A DNA stretch of 64,000 nt from Aquila chrysaetos chrysaetos (Eukaryota > Chordata > Aves > Accipitriformes > Accipitridae), in NCBI RefSeq assembly GCF_900496995.4, contig NC_044024.1, positions 17,052,698 to 17,116,697 of the forward strand, in the 5' to 3' direction. Position 1 is the stretch's first letter. Each line of letters begins with the position of its first letter. The position numbers and the translations under genes are program-made. The notes below the pieces were generated by a model. That model saw only the letters and a list, made by a program, of their open reading frames with translations. It was not told the DNA's origin and did no database searches. Shown here one piece after another: positions 22,331 to 37,300 of this stretch.

Positions 22331-25300
22331 TACCCGGTTGCGCGTCCTCTCTTCCCGAAGGCGTGTACCCTGGCTAGTCGCTTCGTTTATTTCGTTTATT
22401 CGGCCGGTAGCAACTCTTAGTGCCAGGTGGTATGCCAGAAACTGCTTATAAAGTCGGAGGTGTTCTTCGGATGGTGGAGGGTTGATAGTCTGTTAAATCT
22501 CTTCTGCTCGGCCAGATTCCTTTAGAAATGAAGTTGCAGCGCTGCCCGCAAATGCCACTGCGGCATCTGTTCTTTACAACCAATTTATTTTATTCATTTA
22601 TACGCTTTCAAGTACTTATATTATTTGTGGCAAAAAAAGTAACAGCAAAATCATGATTCAAATCTTTTACCCTATTATGCAGATTTGATGGGGTTTGAAA
22701 TCGATATGTGACATTATTTGTTTTAAGACTTTGTTTTCGGTAATACAGGACATTAAATTAAGGCAAACGCTGGAAGGACTGCAGCAGGATCAACACGGAG
22801 CAGCGCCGACTGAGCTCTGCCAACCCGTGCTGTTCCCTGGGATTCCCTTTTGCTGCCTCTGTCTTTCAGCCTTTGAGAGGAGCGCCTGCCTGCTTGCACG
22901 CACCAGCATGTTTTGCCACTTCCAGGGTTGGGTTTGTTTCTTTTTTTTTTTTTTTTTATTAAGGTCAGCTGTGCGCATGGTATGCACTTGACATTTCCGC
23001 CCAGCTGGGCGATGGGTTATTCCAGTTCGTGGGCCGTGCCGGGTGGGGAGAAGCATGGGCTCAGCCCACGCCGCCCAATCCGGCCCGCTGCCGCCCTGGC
23101 CCGGGCTGACGCTGCGCAGCCTGCTGGGGTTTGTCACTCATCTGGTGAGCAAGAGTCGTCCTCCCGGCTCTGCCTGCGCCCTTTAGGAAACGATAGACGA
23201 AAGCGACCCTGGAACTGGGCAGCTTTGTTGTGTCCTTCTGCTTGTAACGCACGCGGTGGTCAAACAAGGGGAGGCGTCATGGCAGTGGGAAGGCAGAAAC
23301 GGTGATTTAAACGTAAAGTTCCCAGAAGAATCAGTGTGTTGCACCAGTATAAACCAGTTGATTTTGAGCTAAGTAACTACCTTAATTGTTTGTTCGGCTT
23401 GAAAGAGCGCCTTCCCTTTGCAAGGCTGTAGTTTGTCTCTAGTTTGCACACGGTGTTCTTTTGAATTACAAGTGGAAGTAGGCTAGCAGGAAATTAAATA
23501 AAAGCTGCCTGCACATATTTCTTGGTACCTTATTTGGGGATTTTTTAATGTATTTTCCAGTGGGAGAATGGTGTATATAAAGGCAAGAAACGCAAAAAGA
23601 GAAATGTTACACGGTAAGTGAAGTAAATAGTAATGCCAGCTGCAGAAGGACCTGGGCTGAGCACAGTCAGCAGCCCCAGAACGGCGGTGCGGGGGGAGCT
23701 GGCTGGGGAAGGGGGGGTTTGGCTGACTGCACTCCCTCTGCGGTTACCGGGCACAGACTCTCTTTCCGTGGCGGTTTTAAATGTTATCTGGGTAGTGCGT
23801 AGAGACACCCCACCACCCTCCCCACACATTTGTGCAAGGACAGGAAAATCAGGCTGCGTTGCTTTAGGGCCTGTACAAGACACACAGGAAAAAAAAATTG
23901 TATCCTTTCACTTCTGCTTGGCTAGTCTTTCTGCTCTGGGCTCTCTCCAGGGCACGAGACGAGTAGATGCAGGGATCTGTCACGCGGTAGAAAATGCACG
24001 CTCATGTGAAAAAACATCAACTGAGCAAGCAGTGACTTGTAAATCTTTGCAAATTATTTTGTTCTGGATGTGGTAACACTGTGTAGTTTAAATGTAAATC
24101 TGCTGTTTAGGCGGTTTAGTTAATGCTTCCAAAATAGAATAATAAGTTTCTTTACCATGAGCTAAGAGTCTCCTCTCAAGTCTTTTTACTTGCTTCTTGC
24201 TGCCTCCATGACACTTCTTCCTGATGTAGGAGTGCCCTGCGTACATAGAAAAGTCCTTCTGTGCATCACAAATGCGCGAGTTGTAGGTTAGCCTTTAAAC
24301 CTCTGTGCTTCAATTTCAAAATTTCAAATTTAGACTTAACCTCCTGAGCATAATAGTGCCTGGACAAAAGTCTTCTCTAGAGAAGTATCCCTGCGGACCT
24401 TTGTGTCCCAACATAAGCAACAGAGGAAGGTTCAGTTGTTCTCGGAAGGCCTGTGATGACGTTATCTATGTATTTCTTCTTGAAATGATAACTTTGGGGG
24501 GTTGAACCAATGTATCTAACTGATGACTGATGATCAGAAAATTTCTTGCAGACGTGTTTTAAAGTCATGGTAATTTTCATCCTAGAGATGGAAATATAAA
24601 TGAGGATTCTGTGGTCAAAAATTACTTTAAAAGTCTCTTGCAAAGCAAACAAGTAAATAATTTGAACAATTAGTCTCCGTATCTTTAAAGAATTTTTTCA
24701 TTGTTGAACTGGTGCTCTGCACCTCCAGCATGGTACCACAACTCAAGCTATGTGAGCTTAGTCAGTGCTGAGAACTGCTGTGCAGGTAGAGCTATGCAAG
24801 CTGCCTCTAAAAAAGGCCTTTCAGGTACTGGAAGTATTTTAAGTCAATAACACTAAAATCAAAGCAAATTCCATTTGCAGAGGTTTTTTTTCCAGTCCCT
24901 GGCTTAATTGTTAACTATAACTTTTGCATTTCTGCACTTCTGTGCAGGATGGATTTACCCAAAATCTCTTTGGGCTCTTAGGCATGTTTTTTGACTCTGC
25001 TCATGTTTGTCTGTTCGCATGTTCCGTTTCACAGAGGTTCTAATGCTTGTGTGGTGTTATATATAGTAAGGTCTTGGATGAAATACATGTTAAACTTTCA
25101 ACTCCTGCTGCTGAAGGGGCTTGTGGGCAGAAGAACAATTACATTGAGAATAATCTGCCTTAATTTTTCATGTGTTTTGTTTGTACTGTCATTAATTGTA
25201 CCTCTTTTATGTGTTTACTCTAGACTTGTTATACTTTTCACGGATGAGTTGGGTCATATCTCCCACTGGAGAGCCATCATGGCAGGAAGTCTGGCTGGCA

Positions 25301-28300
25301 TGGTTGCAACCATCGTGACTTACCCCACTGATGTAATTAAAACACGGCTCATTGTGCAGAACCGTCTGGAACCATCTTATGAAGGAATTCTTCATGCTTT
25401 TTACAAAATTTATCATCAGGAAGGACTCCTTGCACTCTACCGTGGTGTTTCACCAGCTATATTAGGTAAAATAATAATGGGGAAAAATCACTTCATTGCA
25501 CATTGTTTATTGCAGCTGTGTAGTTCTGCATTCATTTGCTCACCTGATATCAAAAGCAGATAGTAATGTTCTTCTTTAGAAGGTACGTAGATTTACAAGG
25601 CACGACAATACTGATTACCTCTGCTGCAGCTTTATTGCTTCAAATTATGACCAAGTGCGTAGCATTTTATGTATGGTTAAGTGTTCAACAAAAACTCTTT
25701 TCCTTCTTTTATAGATGATCTAGTTGTGCTCGGATGCAAGATTTCTGCCATTTAACTCATTTTAAAAAAATGTATATATATACACACACACACAGTGTTC
25801 CTAATTCCTATCTAGGTGTGAGAGTGTCTCCCTAGCTGTTCAGTGAAACTGGTATGAGGAGTAATATATAACTGATGTGAAAAGTGAAGATTAGTGATAA
25901 TCTCTCTTTACCTTAAATGACTTTTAAATTATTTATTTACTCTCCATAGCTTTTAAAAATGCCATTTAACTTTGAGTCCACTCTTTCACAATATGACATT
26001 ATAAAAAAAAAAAGCATAATAATGTATAATCCCACTATAAAATTGATGAGAGCATGAAACAAGCAAAAGAGGACAGAAGTATCCCTTATCAGCTTGACTG
26101 GAGAGGCAACTCTGTTTACCCATACAACTGCTGGGGTTGGGTTGAATGGGAGAAAGAGCTTGTCACAAAAGAGAACCTGGAGAAAGAGCTGACCTGTCAT
26201 GAGGCTAAAGCAGCTAATAATTCTGACAACATGCATGTTTTAATATGTAAATATATGCACCTATCAGCACATCTAGATCCTACAGTATGGGTGTTTGGTG
26301 GTAAACCAGTGACTAAAAAGTAACATTCTTCAAAATATTGATTGGGTTTGAGCAATGCAAGGTGTAAACTGGCAGCATCTCATCCCATCTTTCTAGGTTA
26401 CGTGATGAGCAGCTCTGTTTTCTTAGTGTACAGTGTGTTGATATAAACCTGTCTGGTTTGCTTTTTAGGTGCTGTCCCATTTTCTGCGGGCTCATTTTTT
26501 GTTTACATCAATCTGGACAAAATCTGGCGAGAACCCATAGTTCATTTCACTCCTCTTCAGAACTTCATAAATGGCTGTGTAGCAGCTGGTGTGGCACAGA
26601 CACTTTCTTTCCCCTTTGAGACTGTCAAGAGGAAGATGCAGGTACAGAGCACTCGTGTTACTAGTACTTTGTTATAGGTGCTTGTTGCAGGAGCCTGGGA
26701 CAAGACTAGCCAGATGATCATGAGTGCCACTTTATTTCTCTTACCAGTAGGCTACAGAGACTTTGTTTTAGGTTGGTTGGGGTTTGGGTTTTTTTGGTTT
26801 GGGGTTTTTTGGTGGGTTGGTTTGTTTGTTTGTTTTGGTTTGGGTTTTGTTTTTTTTTTTTAAAGTCTGAAAATTATTGTTACAAGTGTGTTGTTACACT
26901 TTTAAGGTGGGTTCGAGTACTATCATGGGATATATGTATACTCTCAGAGTCTATGTCTTTAGCTTTATTTCTTTTCTTTTTCATAGCAATTCCATCAAAT
27001 TCTCACAGTTCAGAATTGGCAAACCTTCAGGCAAATACAGGCATTCAGCCCCCTCGGTGGCAGGCAGGATGAATGAGATCCATGTCAATTTTCAGAGCCT
27101 GTGTGTCTGCCATTTATGCCTGATCTACATAATGGCAACCACAAGAAACTTGCACAGCAGGTATTAAGTCTGAAGTGTCAGAACTATCCTCATTCTTATT
27201 TCTGACTCCTCTGGTTAACAAGTGACTTCCCAGTTGCTAGTGCTGCTGCTTTCCTGGAGCATCAGCAACATGAGTTACTATATCAAGTTACTATATCGTT
27301 TTATATTATCTTGCTGATCCGTTCTCCTGAAAGTTGAGTAATAATGATCTAAAAAAAACCCCAAACACAAAACAACCACTGCCCCACAGCTTCCATCTCA
27401 CTGACATAATTCATTTGATGATGTTGACTTTTCATTAGAACTTCCTCAGTAGAGTGACAGTGAATAGCTGTCATCATCTGGTGGCTCTCTGGCTGGGGCA
27501 TATGAGTTTGTTCTTTCAGCTTAGTTCATGGGACTGCAGATTTATAGGAAGCTTTTGTGATCTCAGAAAAAAAGCCGTCATTTGGTGGGGCAGCATTATG
27601 TAGGTCCCCGTCCCACTCATCAGGTGGTAGCCTGGGTGATAAGTCACAAGCTAGCAAAAGGTCAGTGAAACTGTGAATTCCCCTCTCCAGCTCCCTAGGT
27701 TCCCTCTTCAGACAGGGCTCAGACCCAGTGGCACAGAAGCCTTCGTTGCCCTCTCTCCATCTTGTAACAGAGGACCTCAGCAGGAGGAGTAATGTCTTTT
27801 ATTAGACCAGCTCACGTAGCTGATGTGTCCAGAAGTCAAGCTTTAAGCTGAGCCCTTTCATCAGGTATTTCGTAAAATGTCTCAGGTGAGAAAGAGATTC
27901 TGAGTATGAAAACTTGATAATTTTTTCCAGCTGTATCAGTGGGTCTAAGAAAAGCAATTACTCTGTACAAGTCCTCTTTTTCTTTATATCCTTAGGCTCA
28001 CAGCAATACTGTTGCCCTAAAGAATAAAGAAAAGACAGACATTTACAGTGCTGTTTCCCTTTTAATATTTTCTGTCAATACATCAGTTACCTGAACATTC
28101 AGTTTTTGTAATCAGTTCAAAAGCAACTTTCAGCTGTAACTGGTGTGATGTTAAGTTCTGTGTCAAGCTTTGTCTTGACAGGCAAGTAGAGAAGTGGAAC
28201 AGGCCCATCTTTCATTTTCCTGCCACTAGGCTGTACTCTTTCACCAAAGGGATGCTTAAAACATCTGATTGGCACTTCTAGAAATAAGAAGTGAACTGGA

Positions 28301-31300
28301 TTTATTGCCTAAATATGTAGGAAGTGGATATGCTAAAAATACTTTGGACAGAAAAAAGGCTTAACAACAGAGAGGTTTTTTTTCCTCATAGGTGCATTGC
28401 AACAACTGAATAGTGATTTTCCAAGCTTAGAGGAACACCTCCTGTTCAGGGATTTATTCTGAAGGCAAGGGAGAAGGCAAGGGTGTTTCAGAAGAACTAG
28501 CTGCCTAGGTGTGAAAGCCCGTAATTTGTTTGGTACTGGAAATTGTGTAAGTCACAGAGGCCTGTCCAGAAGAGAGACCTGTTGAAAATCACACCCAAGC
28601 TGATACTAAGAGCTCACTGGAACTCATGTAAGGTCGTCCAAGAAGTTTGTTTTTCACAGTTAGCACCAGGGTATGGCCCAGCTTTGCAGGGATCAGCTCT
28701 GCTGTGTGCTTACTTGCTGGCCTGTTCAGTTTGCAGGGTGGTGGTCAGAAGAGAGAAATGTCTAGGACAGCACCAGAAAAGGTATCATGCAAAGGGACCT
28801 ACAAAGGGGGAGAATAAAGAAGGGGGAAAAAGAGCTTCAAGACATTTCAGTGTTCTGTAGAAAACAGGGGAGCAGATATTTCTGATCACAGTTTTTCTCG
28901 GACATCATATTCCGATCAGCCTCCATTCAGTGATTCACCTTTCTAGCTGACAGAAAGAGGGGTGTACAAAGCCTTCAGCTACCCCTGGCCTGGGGTGAGT
29001 GCTCTGCAGTGCACGTAGGGAAATGCTGGCTTTGTTTTGAAGCAACGAACACTGGTTTCGTGTACGAAGAAGAACCCAGCACGTTACAGACGTTGGTATC
29101 GGATTCTTCTTCCTTCCCTTCTGTCCCACTGATCTGACAGATGGAGACAGTGTATTGCCAAAGAAGACTTTTCCAGTGAACCTATTGGTGATGGGGAACC
29201 AGGGAGTTGTAAGGCAGTCTCAGGAGCTTCAAAAACTGAGAAACTAGGACACAAGGCTGTCTTCTCTGATTCTGGGATGGAGTACAAGCCTGAGACCAGA
29301 ACATCCAGTTCAGATCTTTACCTGGCACGCTAGGCAGTCTTGGAATGGTTAGCTCCATCCATCTGCTCACCTAGACAATGCTTGAATTGTTTGCGCAGAC
29401 TAGAAAATGAATCCTGCTATGGGAGGAAGGATAAAGTATTTTTAATCTTAGTTGTAATAATTTTGTTTCATCCTTTCTCATTTTATATATCTGAATCCTA
29501 CACTTCTGATGTCAGCAGCTTCTGTCACTGACATCTGTGGGAGTAGGAGCTGACTGTCAGTGAACAATTCTTCCTCTGTGTTTTGGTGATGATTTATGAT
29601 GTCAGATTTGCTCTGTAACCATGGCTTCTTCCCCCTCTGCCATTAGGATTATCTTTATCATGTTTACTTTTTTTTTTTTTACAAAGATGCTGTGTTGCTA
29701 AATATACTTGAACATTTTTCTTAAAAGAAATGTTAATTAATATGAGTGAGTCTTACTGAATATGTGAGTTCTCTATGTTGTGCTTATCCTAATTTTATTC
29801 CTTTGTCTTCCTTTTTTCACTTTGCTCCTGATTGGCATGTTAGAGAGTTAAGAGGTACTGTATGCATGTTTTGGCATGGAAATATGGCTTTTGTTGTGCA
29901 TCTGTAGAAGGGGATTAGTGAAGGAGAGGGTTATTCAAAGGGATGTTCTATATCAAATGCTTTCCTGACTCACTCTTATGCTGAACAAAAACTTACTGAT
30001 CTTTATATCCTTTTGACTGTTATTCTTGGCTTTCCTTCCTTACCTCACAATATCATGATCTTTAAGTCCAGTATCTAAGCAATATTCAAGTACTGCACTA
30101 GTCCAGTATCTAAGCAATATTCAAGTACTGCACTTTTACCTTGTAGACTTGCATACAAGAACACTTTTCTTTTCTTTTTTTTTTTTTTTTTTTTTTAACC
30201 TTAAGCAGGGAAATACTTGCCTGTGAATGAGTCTGGGTCTAAGGGAAGCACTAATAATATTTTTGCACTTCCCCACATCATCTTTTTGCCTATGATGACC
30301 TTCATAAGTGCATATTGGACTGAGCTCTGGCATTTCAGTAAGGGAAGATGAATTTAGAGCTGTTATATGCCATACAGAAGATTATTATTAGAATGACACC
30401 GATCCCAGGCTATGTGTGGAACTGAAAATCAACAAACATGCAAATGGTCAGCACAAACCTAATACCCAAGTTTGGCGCTTCCCTCCGTGCACATGACCCT
30501 CAGAAGTAGGCTCAGATACCCCTGGCTGGTACTTCTCGGCCTTCGTTCCAAATTGCCCCGTGACTTTGGTAGTTTTGTTAGGCAAAATGCACAAAGATGA
30601 CCCTAAAGTTTCACAGATACTCTGTCGACTGTACAGTTAGTCCTCACTTGCTTACATGAACAAATTTTGTATGGCTTGCAGAAGCTCAGTCCTGTCCCCA
30701 TATTTTGATGGGATAATGTGTTCCAATTTCTGTGACTAAAACTTGTCTGAAACTCCTTTGCCAGTAAATGCTACTCATGTATAGCTTTACCATCAAACCC
30801 TTGTAATATAGAATAAGCATACTTAGTATACTGCAGGATTCAGCACATTTTTGGTGTTGACTGCACAGCATCCTCAAGTTATGAGGACATCTCTCCAGGG
30901 AAAGCATTGTTCAGTAGCAATCTTTCTGTTTTAAAATCCAGGCTTTGAATTCCCTTCACTGCCATAAACAAACAGGCTCACTGTTCTTGGTTAGTGTAGA
31001 CTGTTGCTGTGCATCACGCAAGAAGTGGCCTCTCTTCAGTGACAAAAGTGAATTGGTTAGGTCTTGGCTGCCTATAAATCTGCAATGTGTTTTGGGGTTT
31101 TTGTTGGGGTTTTTTTGGTTCTTTGTAACACAAGATGCTCTCCAAGTGTGAAATCTGTGGTAAATTACGTAAATGCTATGAGTTCTTAGTAACCTGGAGA
31201 AAACTCAACAGTTATTCCCTTTGTGAGGTGGCCTGTATAAAATAAGTGCAATCTTGTGCCCTGTTGGTGCATTTCTAGTCTGTTAAAGGAGCAACTGAAG

Positions 31301-34300
31301 TCTCTCTTTAAAAGTGATACTGTTATTTAAGTATTTATTTAAAATTAGTCCCCTAACTACGTTCCTTGCATTGTAAAAGTCAGTCTAGCAAGAACCCAGT
31401 GGCTGAGTTATAAACAAAGCTTTGAAAAGAAAATGATAAATGTTTGTTAGAAAAGCACTTCTCCCTGCTGAAATGAGGAGACAGTGCTCCTGCGTTGCTT
31501 AAACATGAGTAACTTGCGGAGAGTGCTCTGTTATTGGAGACACTCACTGGTGCTGGCATGGCAGCCTCTGAAAGCTCTCAAGCTGTGGTGTCCCTGCTGT
31601 TTGTGAGATCTGTGTTCTGGTCAGCTGGGAATATGGAAGTTATTGGAGTCATGACCTGGTTTAAAAATAAGAAATCCTTTTTGGGTCATGTGGTTCACAC
31701 GACATTTCGAACGCATATGTGCTCTGAGACTTTGTGCAGGGAGACCCTTTAATAGTGAATGGCATGGGAGCCTGAGCCTTGAAAATTTTCAGAGATGGAG
31801 CCACCTGTGCGCACAGAGTGGCAAATTCCATAGTGTGGAAGCAAATAAGGAGCAATATTACTACTTTAGTCTGATTTCCTGTGGAAGTAAGGCATATATG
31901 GTTGCTAGCTGTCTGTCCTTGCCCCCAATAACTTCTGATCCTGCTGTCCAACTAAACTCGACAGAGGAGTGGAGGTTTCAGAGATACTAACTTCCTTCAA
32001 GTGTTGTGAAAACAAGTGCACAGATAGAGATGAAACTCCAAAAATACCTCACCTGAGGGGGAGGCTTACTTCTCCCTATGATCTCATACTCCCCTTCTCC
32101 TTGCTGCTGGGGTTCAAGCATCAGCCAGGACCCCATGCCCTGGGTGGTACTTGAAATTAGGACCAGCCTGGCTCCTCTGATTATTAGCAAATAGGTAATA
32201 GATGTCAGATTCTGGTTTTGGTAAAATCCCTTCCTTCCTTCTCTTTTTCCCTATGTCTAAATGCTTTGAGCTACCAGCATTTTTTATTGTTTCATTGATG
32301 TTACTATAAAGATATTTTATACCACTTTCTCTGAGGCTGTTGCAGAATAGTGCCCTACTGCCTTGGGAAGTACTTGGTCCAGTAAAACGTTGAGACAATG
32401 CCTGAAAAAAGCTATGGAGTGTAACGTGTGCTTTGCCTTCTGTAACAGCCTAGATCAGCTTTTGTGCATCTGAACAAACCTCAGAAGCATTTCTCTTAGA
32501 TCCCCAGACTTCCACAGGAGAGAATCATGAAGACTGACTGCCTGTGAAGTTGAAACACGGAACAGTGTCAGTGGAAAAACTGGTTAAGAGGGAAAAATGG
32601 TAAATCAAGAATCTGAAGCAGGACTGGGCTGATCTAACAGTCAGGTCTGCCTTGTGACAGCTCATGCTATGTCTAGTGGTCTTTAACCCTGTTCATCCAA
32701 GGAGCTGTGGTGTGATAAGTATGTCATACTCGTTCTGAGGTGGACTACAGCAGTAGCTTAGCACTGCAGCACAGTGGTCTGCTGAAGAAAAGCAGGAAAA
32801 CACACTGTACCCATTTGAAATGCAGGATGTCTGAGGGCGGGCAGAATGCAATTCTCTCCGAATGATTTTCCTGGACACTGAAGTGGCCTCGACGCTCCCA
32901 GTCCTAGATTTGGTAGTGCCAGCTGAGCGTGGCCACCAGCCTCTTACAGCCTCTGCAGCTCTGTGATCAGTGTGGATCTCGCTCATAAGCGGGAGCTCTT
33001 TAATCTGCTTTGGGGCAAATCAGATGGGTTAACTCAGCCCACCTTTTTAAACTTGGTATGCTCACCCAGCTGATGCAGCCTGAGACAGGTTAGGGTACGC
33101 TGCTGTGTGCACACAACTATTATAACCATAATTTTCAGCAGGGAGACAGTAATATCTCCAGAGTGACAGCTATCACAGTTACCCCTAACGTGAGTACTTT
33201 TACATCAGTTATACAGGAGAGCCTTGTATCCATTTGTCTGTGTTTAGAATGATATGCCTGTGACATGTAAGGTGATTAATTATGCAAAATACTCCATAAA
33301 CAGGAGCTAAAACTTTGTGGACGCTCTATTCTTTTCTATCTGATTTATTTTGATTTGGTGTAATTCCTTACCTCATCCACATAAGGCCAATGGAAATATG
33401 TCCTCTGTAAAGCCCCAGTCCTGTAAAATGTTAGTTTTCTCCTCAGTTCCTACACAGGCAGCAGGAGGTGCGGGAACTAGCATTGCTATTCAGTGTGCGA
33501 AGCATGGGACCAAACTAGCCTGCCTAAGGGTTTGCTCCATTAAATAAACTAGTGTTAATGTGCATGAAAATGGTGCACCCATTTGTAAGGATTGAGCTGA
33601 ACCATCTCGAGGCATTCAGAAACCACCCAGAGGTGTCCATGCAAGGGGTTTGCACTGCCTTGAGGAAAAAAACCCTCTATATTCCACATCAAAGATTTCT
33701 TCATACGGCAGGTGTTAAAAGGTTAGGTTCAGCAGCACAGGAGGGATTCTGCAACAAACCGTGAAGCCTCAGGGTACAACAGGCATGCGGATAATGTATT
33801 TAAAGTTAAGAGTCAAAGAAGATTGGAGCAAGCAGTAAACTGTTCTGCTCATTCGGTGCCATTGATCTCAGAAAGGCGAGATGATTTGGCCCCAGTTCAG
33901 GTTACAAAGTAAAGGACAACATGTTCCTAGAGTGCAGAAAGCTGGAGGTCAGCTGCTCTGCTGTGCTGCTCTGGAACCGATCGCCTCCTGATAGCTTGTT
34001 ATCGTTTACCTTCCGACATGCCTGAATACCTTTGGTGGACTGTAGCCAGGGGTAGGTCAGCATTACCAAACCACTGACACAGAAAAGGTGCCTACCATGT
34101 AAGGCTGTCCTCCAGGTGAAACGATTGGTTAGCCCAAGAGAATGCATGCTTTTTCCCCCAATATTAATACTCATTTACATTTTAATTCTTTATCTGAGTG
34201 GAATGAAATACTCTTTCAAGCATTCAGCCTTCACTTGAGTGAAATTTCTGTTGACTGGAGTGGCATCAGCTTGAATGAAAACTGCAATCTTTGTCCTTCA

Positions 34301-37300
34301 GTTTCCTTTGAACGACAGTTACGCTTGCTCGTTGCATGTGTCCTTATTAACCCAGACTGCAAAGACTTCTTATTTTAGCTTCCAGATTAAGAGTGTGAAC
34401 TCTTGAGCTGTGTTGTAAACTGCCTTCATGTACTTTTTTTTTTTTTTAATTGATCAGAAGTGTAGGACACCTGAATCTGTTGAAAATATATAAATAACAA
34501 GCAATTTTACTGTATCTACCATCAGGATAGCATACCACCTATGGCAGCTATTCACTGTTAGTTGATCTTTCATACTCTGTGCCAACAGTACTGCATGCTC
34601 AAAAAGTAAATAAATACCAAATCTTTGCAGCAACAAACTTTATGAACACCGAAGGGGGTAAAAAAGTACATGTATTGAGAGAAAAGTATTTCTAAATAGC
34701 CTCCGATCCATGTAAATTCAGGTAGTTGCAAACTGAAATGACCTAAAGCGCAAGAGGGAATTTTTTTACCTGCACAGCTCTGGGCTCGGGCTCTAGTGGC
34801 CTAACCACCGTGTCTGCCATCTCCTGACCGGGAGGTCTCTGCTTGGTCCCCGTGTGGCTACTGTGAGCCTTGGAAAGGTTCAAGTGATTGATCTTTTGAT
34901 GGGCATGGTTCCCACTGCAGCTGCGGTGAACTACATCCGTCCTTCGATCCTAAGAGGAAGAGAGGAGGAGGAGGAGAGGGGCTGGGGGAGGTCATTGAAG
35001 GGCAAATCGTTGTAAGGGTCTGTGAGATTAATTCCCAAAATGGGACTATGTTGTTCTGGAAGTCACCTTGTGATGCAGGCAATGGGAGGGATGGTGTCTG
35101 AAGAGTCTTGAGGTAACAATTAACAACTATCTTGAGTTTTGTCATGACACTTCACCCTTATTTTGTTTCTATAAAAAAATGTGAGTGCGGGTAGTTGTGT
35201 TTTGGGGTTTTTTTTATACATGTCTGTCTCTCTTGGGTTTAGGTTGTCGAAATAGAACAGAGTGCTAACTTTAGGGATGTATCACAGTGACTTACTAGAC
35301 TTGGTGGCCTCTGGATACTAAAAGATGGTGTTTGTGAGAGGGCAGATGGAGCCAATTCTGCATTTGATGTGCTTTAATCATTTAGAGAACCCATCATCCA
35401 TCAGAGGTAAAAAGATTAGCAACTTAGCCCCGCTATTACTATGACTAACAACTTGGCACTCTCTTATCAGCGCAGTGAGCTGTGCTGTATCTCCAGCCTT
35501 CTGCAGTATGAGACAGCCGTAACTGGGGGGGGGGGGAAGGAAGTCTTTAAAAATGTTCGTAACAAACATGTTTCCATGCAGCAGCCCATAGTGTCAAAGG
35601 GTGTCAAAAGAAAGGAATTCAAGCTGCTTTGAGGTGCATGGTGTGAAACATCTCTGTCGTAAACCTGATCTTTTTGGCATGAGATCAGCTGTTTGATTTG
35701 TATGTCATAGTAGGTTTCTGCAAAAAAGGTAGAGAAACTAGTTTGGTCTGTTTCATTACTTCCATTTTCTGGCTCTGGTGCCATAAGGCGGTTGTGAGAA
35801 TTGCAGTGTTGTAGACATGCTTAGATGATGCAGAACCACCCAAAACCCAAAGCTATTTTTTTCATTAAAAGCAGTGCCAAATGAAATGCCTTCCTAATTT
35901 TTTTCTTTTATTAAAACATTTTAATTTTGTTTAGCTGTGTTCCAAAATACTGAAGTTTTAACTACACACAGTTTTTAGTTTTCCTTTTGTAGTAGGTGAT
36001 TCTGAGATTCTGTGGACAATTGTTGCTTAAATACTGTGTGTAGGGTCCTAGAAACATACTGCTCCTGTAAAGCAGAAAGACTGGCAAAGCATACTTCACC
36101 CCACAGACTGAAATCTTGAAAATGGCTGTAACCGTGGTGAATGTTACTATAAATAGTCTTTCAGTAAATCTCTTAAGAGGTCAATGTCTGCGGGTAAATT
36201 AGAAGTCTGGGGGTTTGACTTACCTGTTCCTTTTCAACTGTCTTCTGGATGTGTTTACTGCGTGCAGAATCTTACTGAAATCTGCAGTGTGCTTCTCGCC
36301 TGTCTTGGTGGTGTAGGCAGGAGTACTGTAATCAAAACCCTTTGATAAGTGCCTTTGCAATGTATACAGTAAGGAAGGGGATTAAGTCAAACTCATGCAG
36401 TTAATTCTGGCAGGTCATGCCCTGCCTACCACAAAGGGACTTAGAAAGGAAGGGAATCACATGTTAACAGCATTCCTGCTTTCCTGAATGTTTTAGAAAC
36501 CTGTCCCTCTACACTGCTTGGCTGCCTGTAACTTCCTTTACCAAAAAATCTTGTGGAAACTGGCTGACAGTCCAGAAAGTAGAACAGGTTTTGAATCCAG
36601 ATCTCCTATGACTGCTGCTGCATTTTTAAGGATACTTACATCATTTGAGTGCTGTTCTAAGCATCCCTGGTGCTAATATCACCATTCTTCGTGGAACTGG
36701 TCCGTGAAGTCTCAGTTGCAGCACTCGGCATCTTCTACAGTACAGTCACGAGAGTCTTTGTGCAGGAGTTTCTCAAGTACTGTGGATTAAGGCTTGAAAA
36801 GTTATTTCTCTCTTTCTCACTGTTGGATTTAGCTACTGCTTTTTAAACCCTTACACGCCTCAAGTAACAGAGCTGAGCTTCCTTGTAGCAAATGAGCATA
36901 AGTGAACATGTGCATGTCCCTGGTGTACCAGACTAGCTCTGTTACCTGAACTACCTGTAAGGGCAGGGCTGGTAATACTGTAAAATCACAGCAGTTAAAT
37001 CCCGTAACGTCTGCCTCTCTGAGTCCTAAAACAGGAAGCTGTGGGAGCTTGCACCACAGTTAGGAATTTCGGAAACAGCTGTAGCCCCATGAAGTTAGCA
37101 AGGCCAATGTAGATGCAAAGGGGACGAGCAATTAGAACAGATGAAACACTTTCTTTCCCACAAATGTGATCCCTCTCTTACAGATCAGGTACACTGTTGA
37201 GAAAGTTCAGAGGGAAGCAAATGCTTCTGTTCTCCTTAAAGAATAAAAGACCATGGATTAAATCCTCAGCCCTACTCTTGTCTGGGGTAAAAGAACCAGG

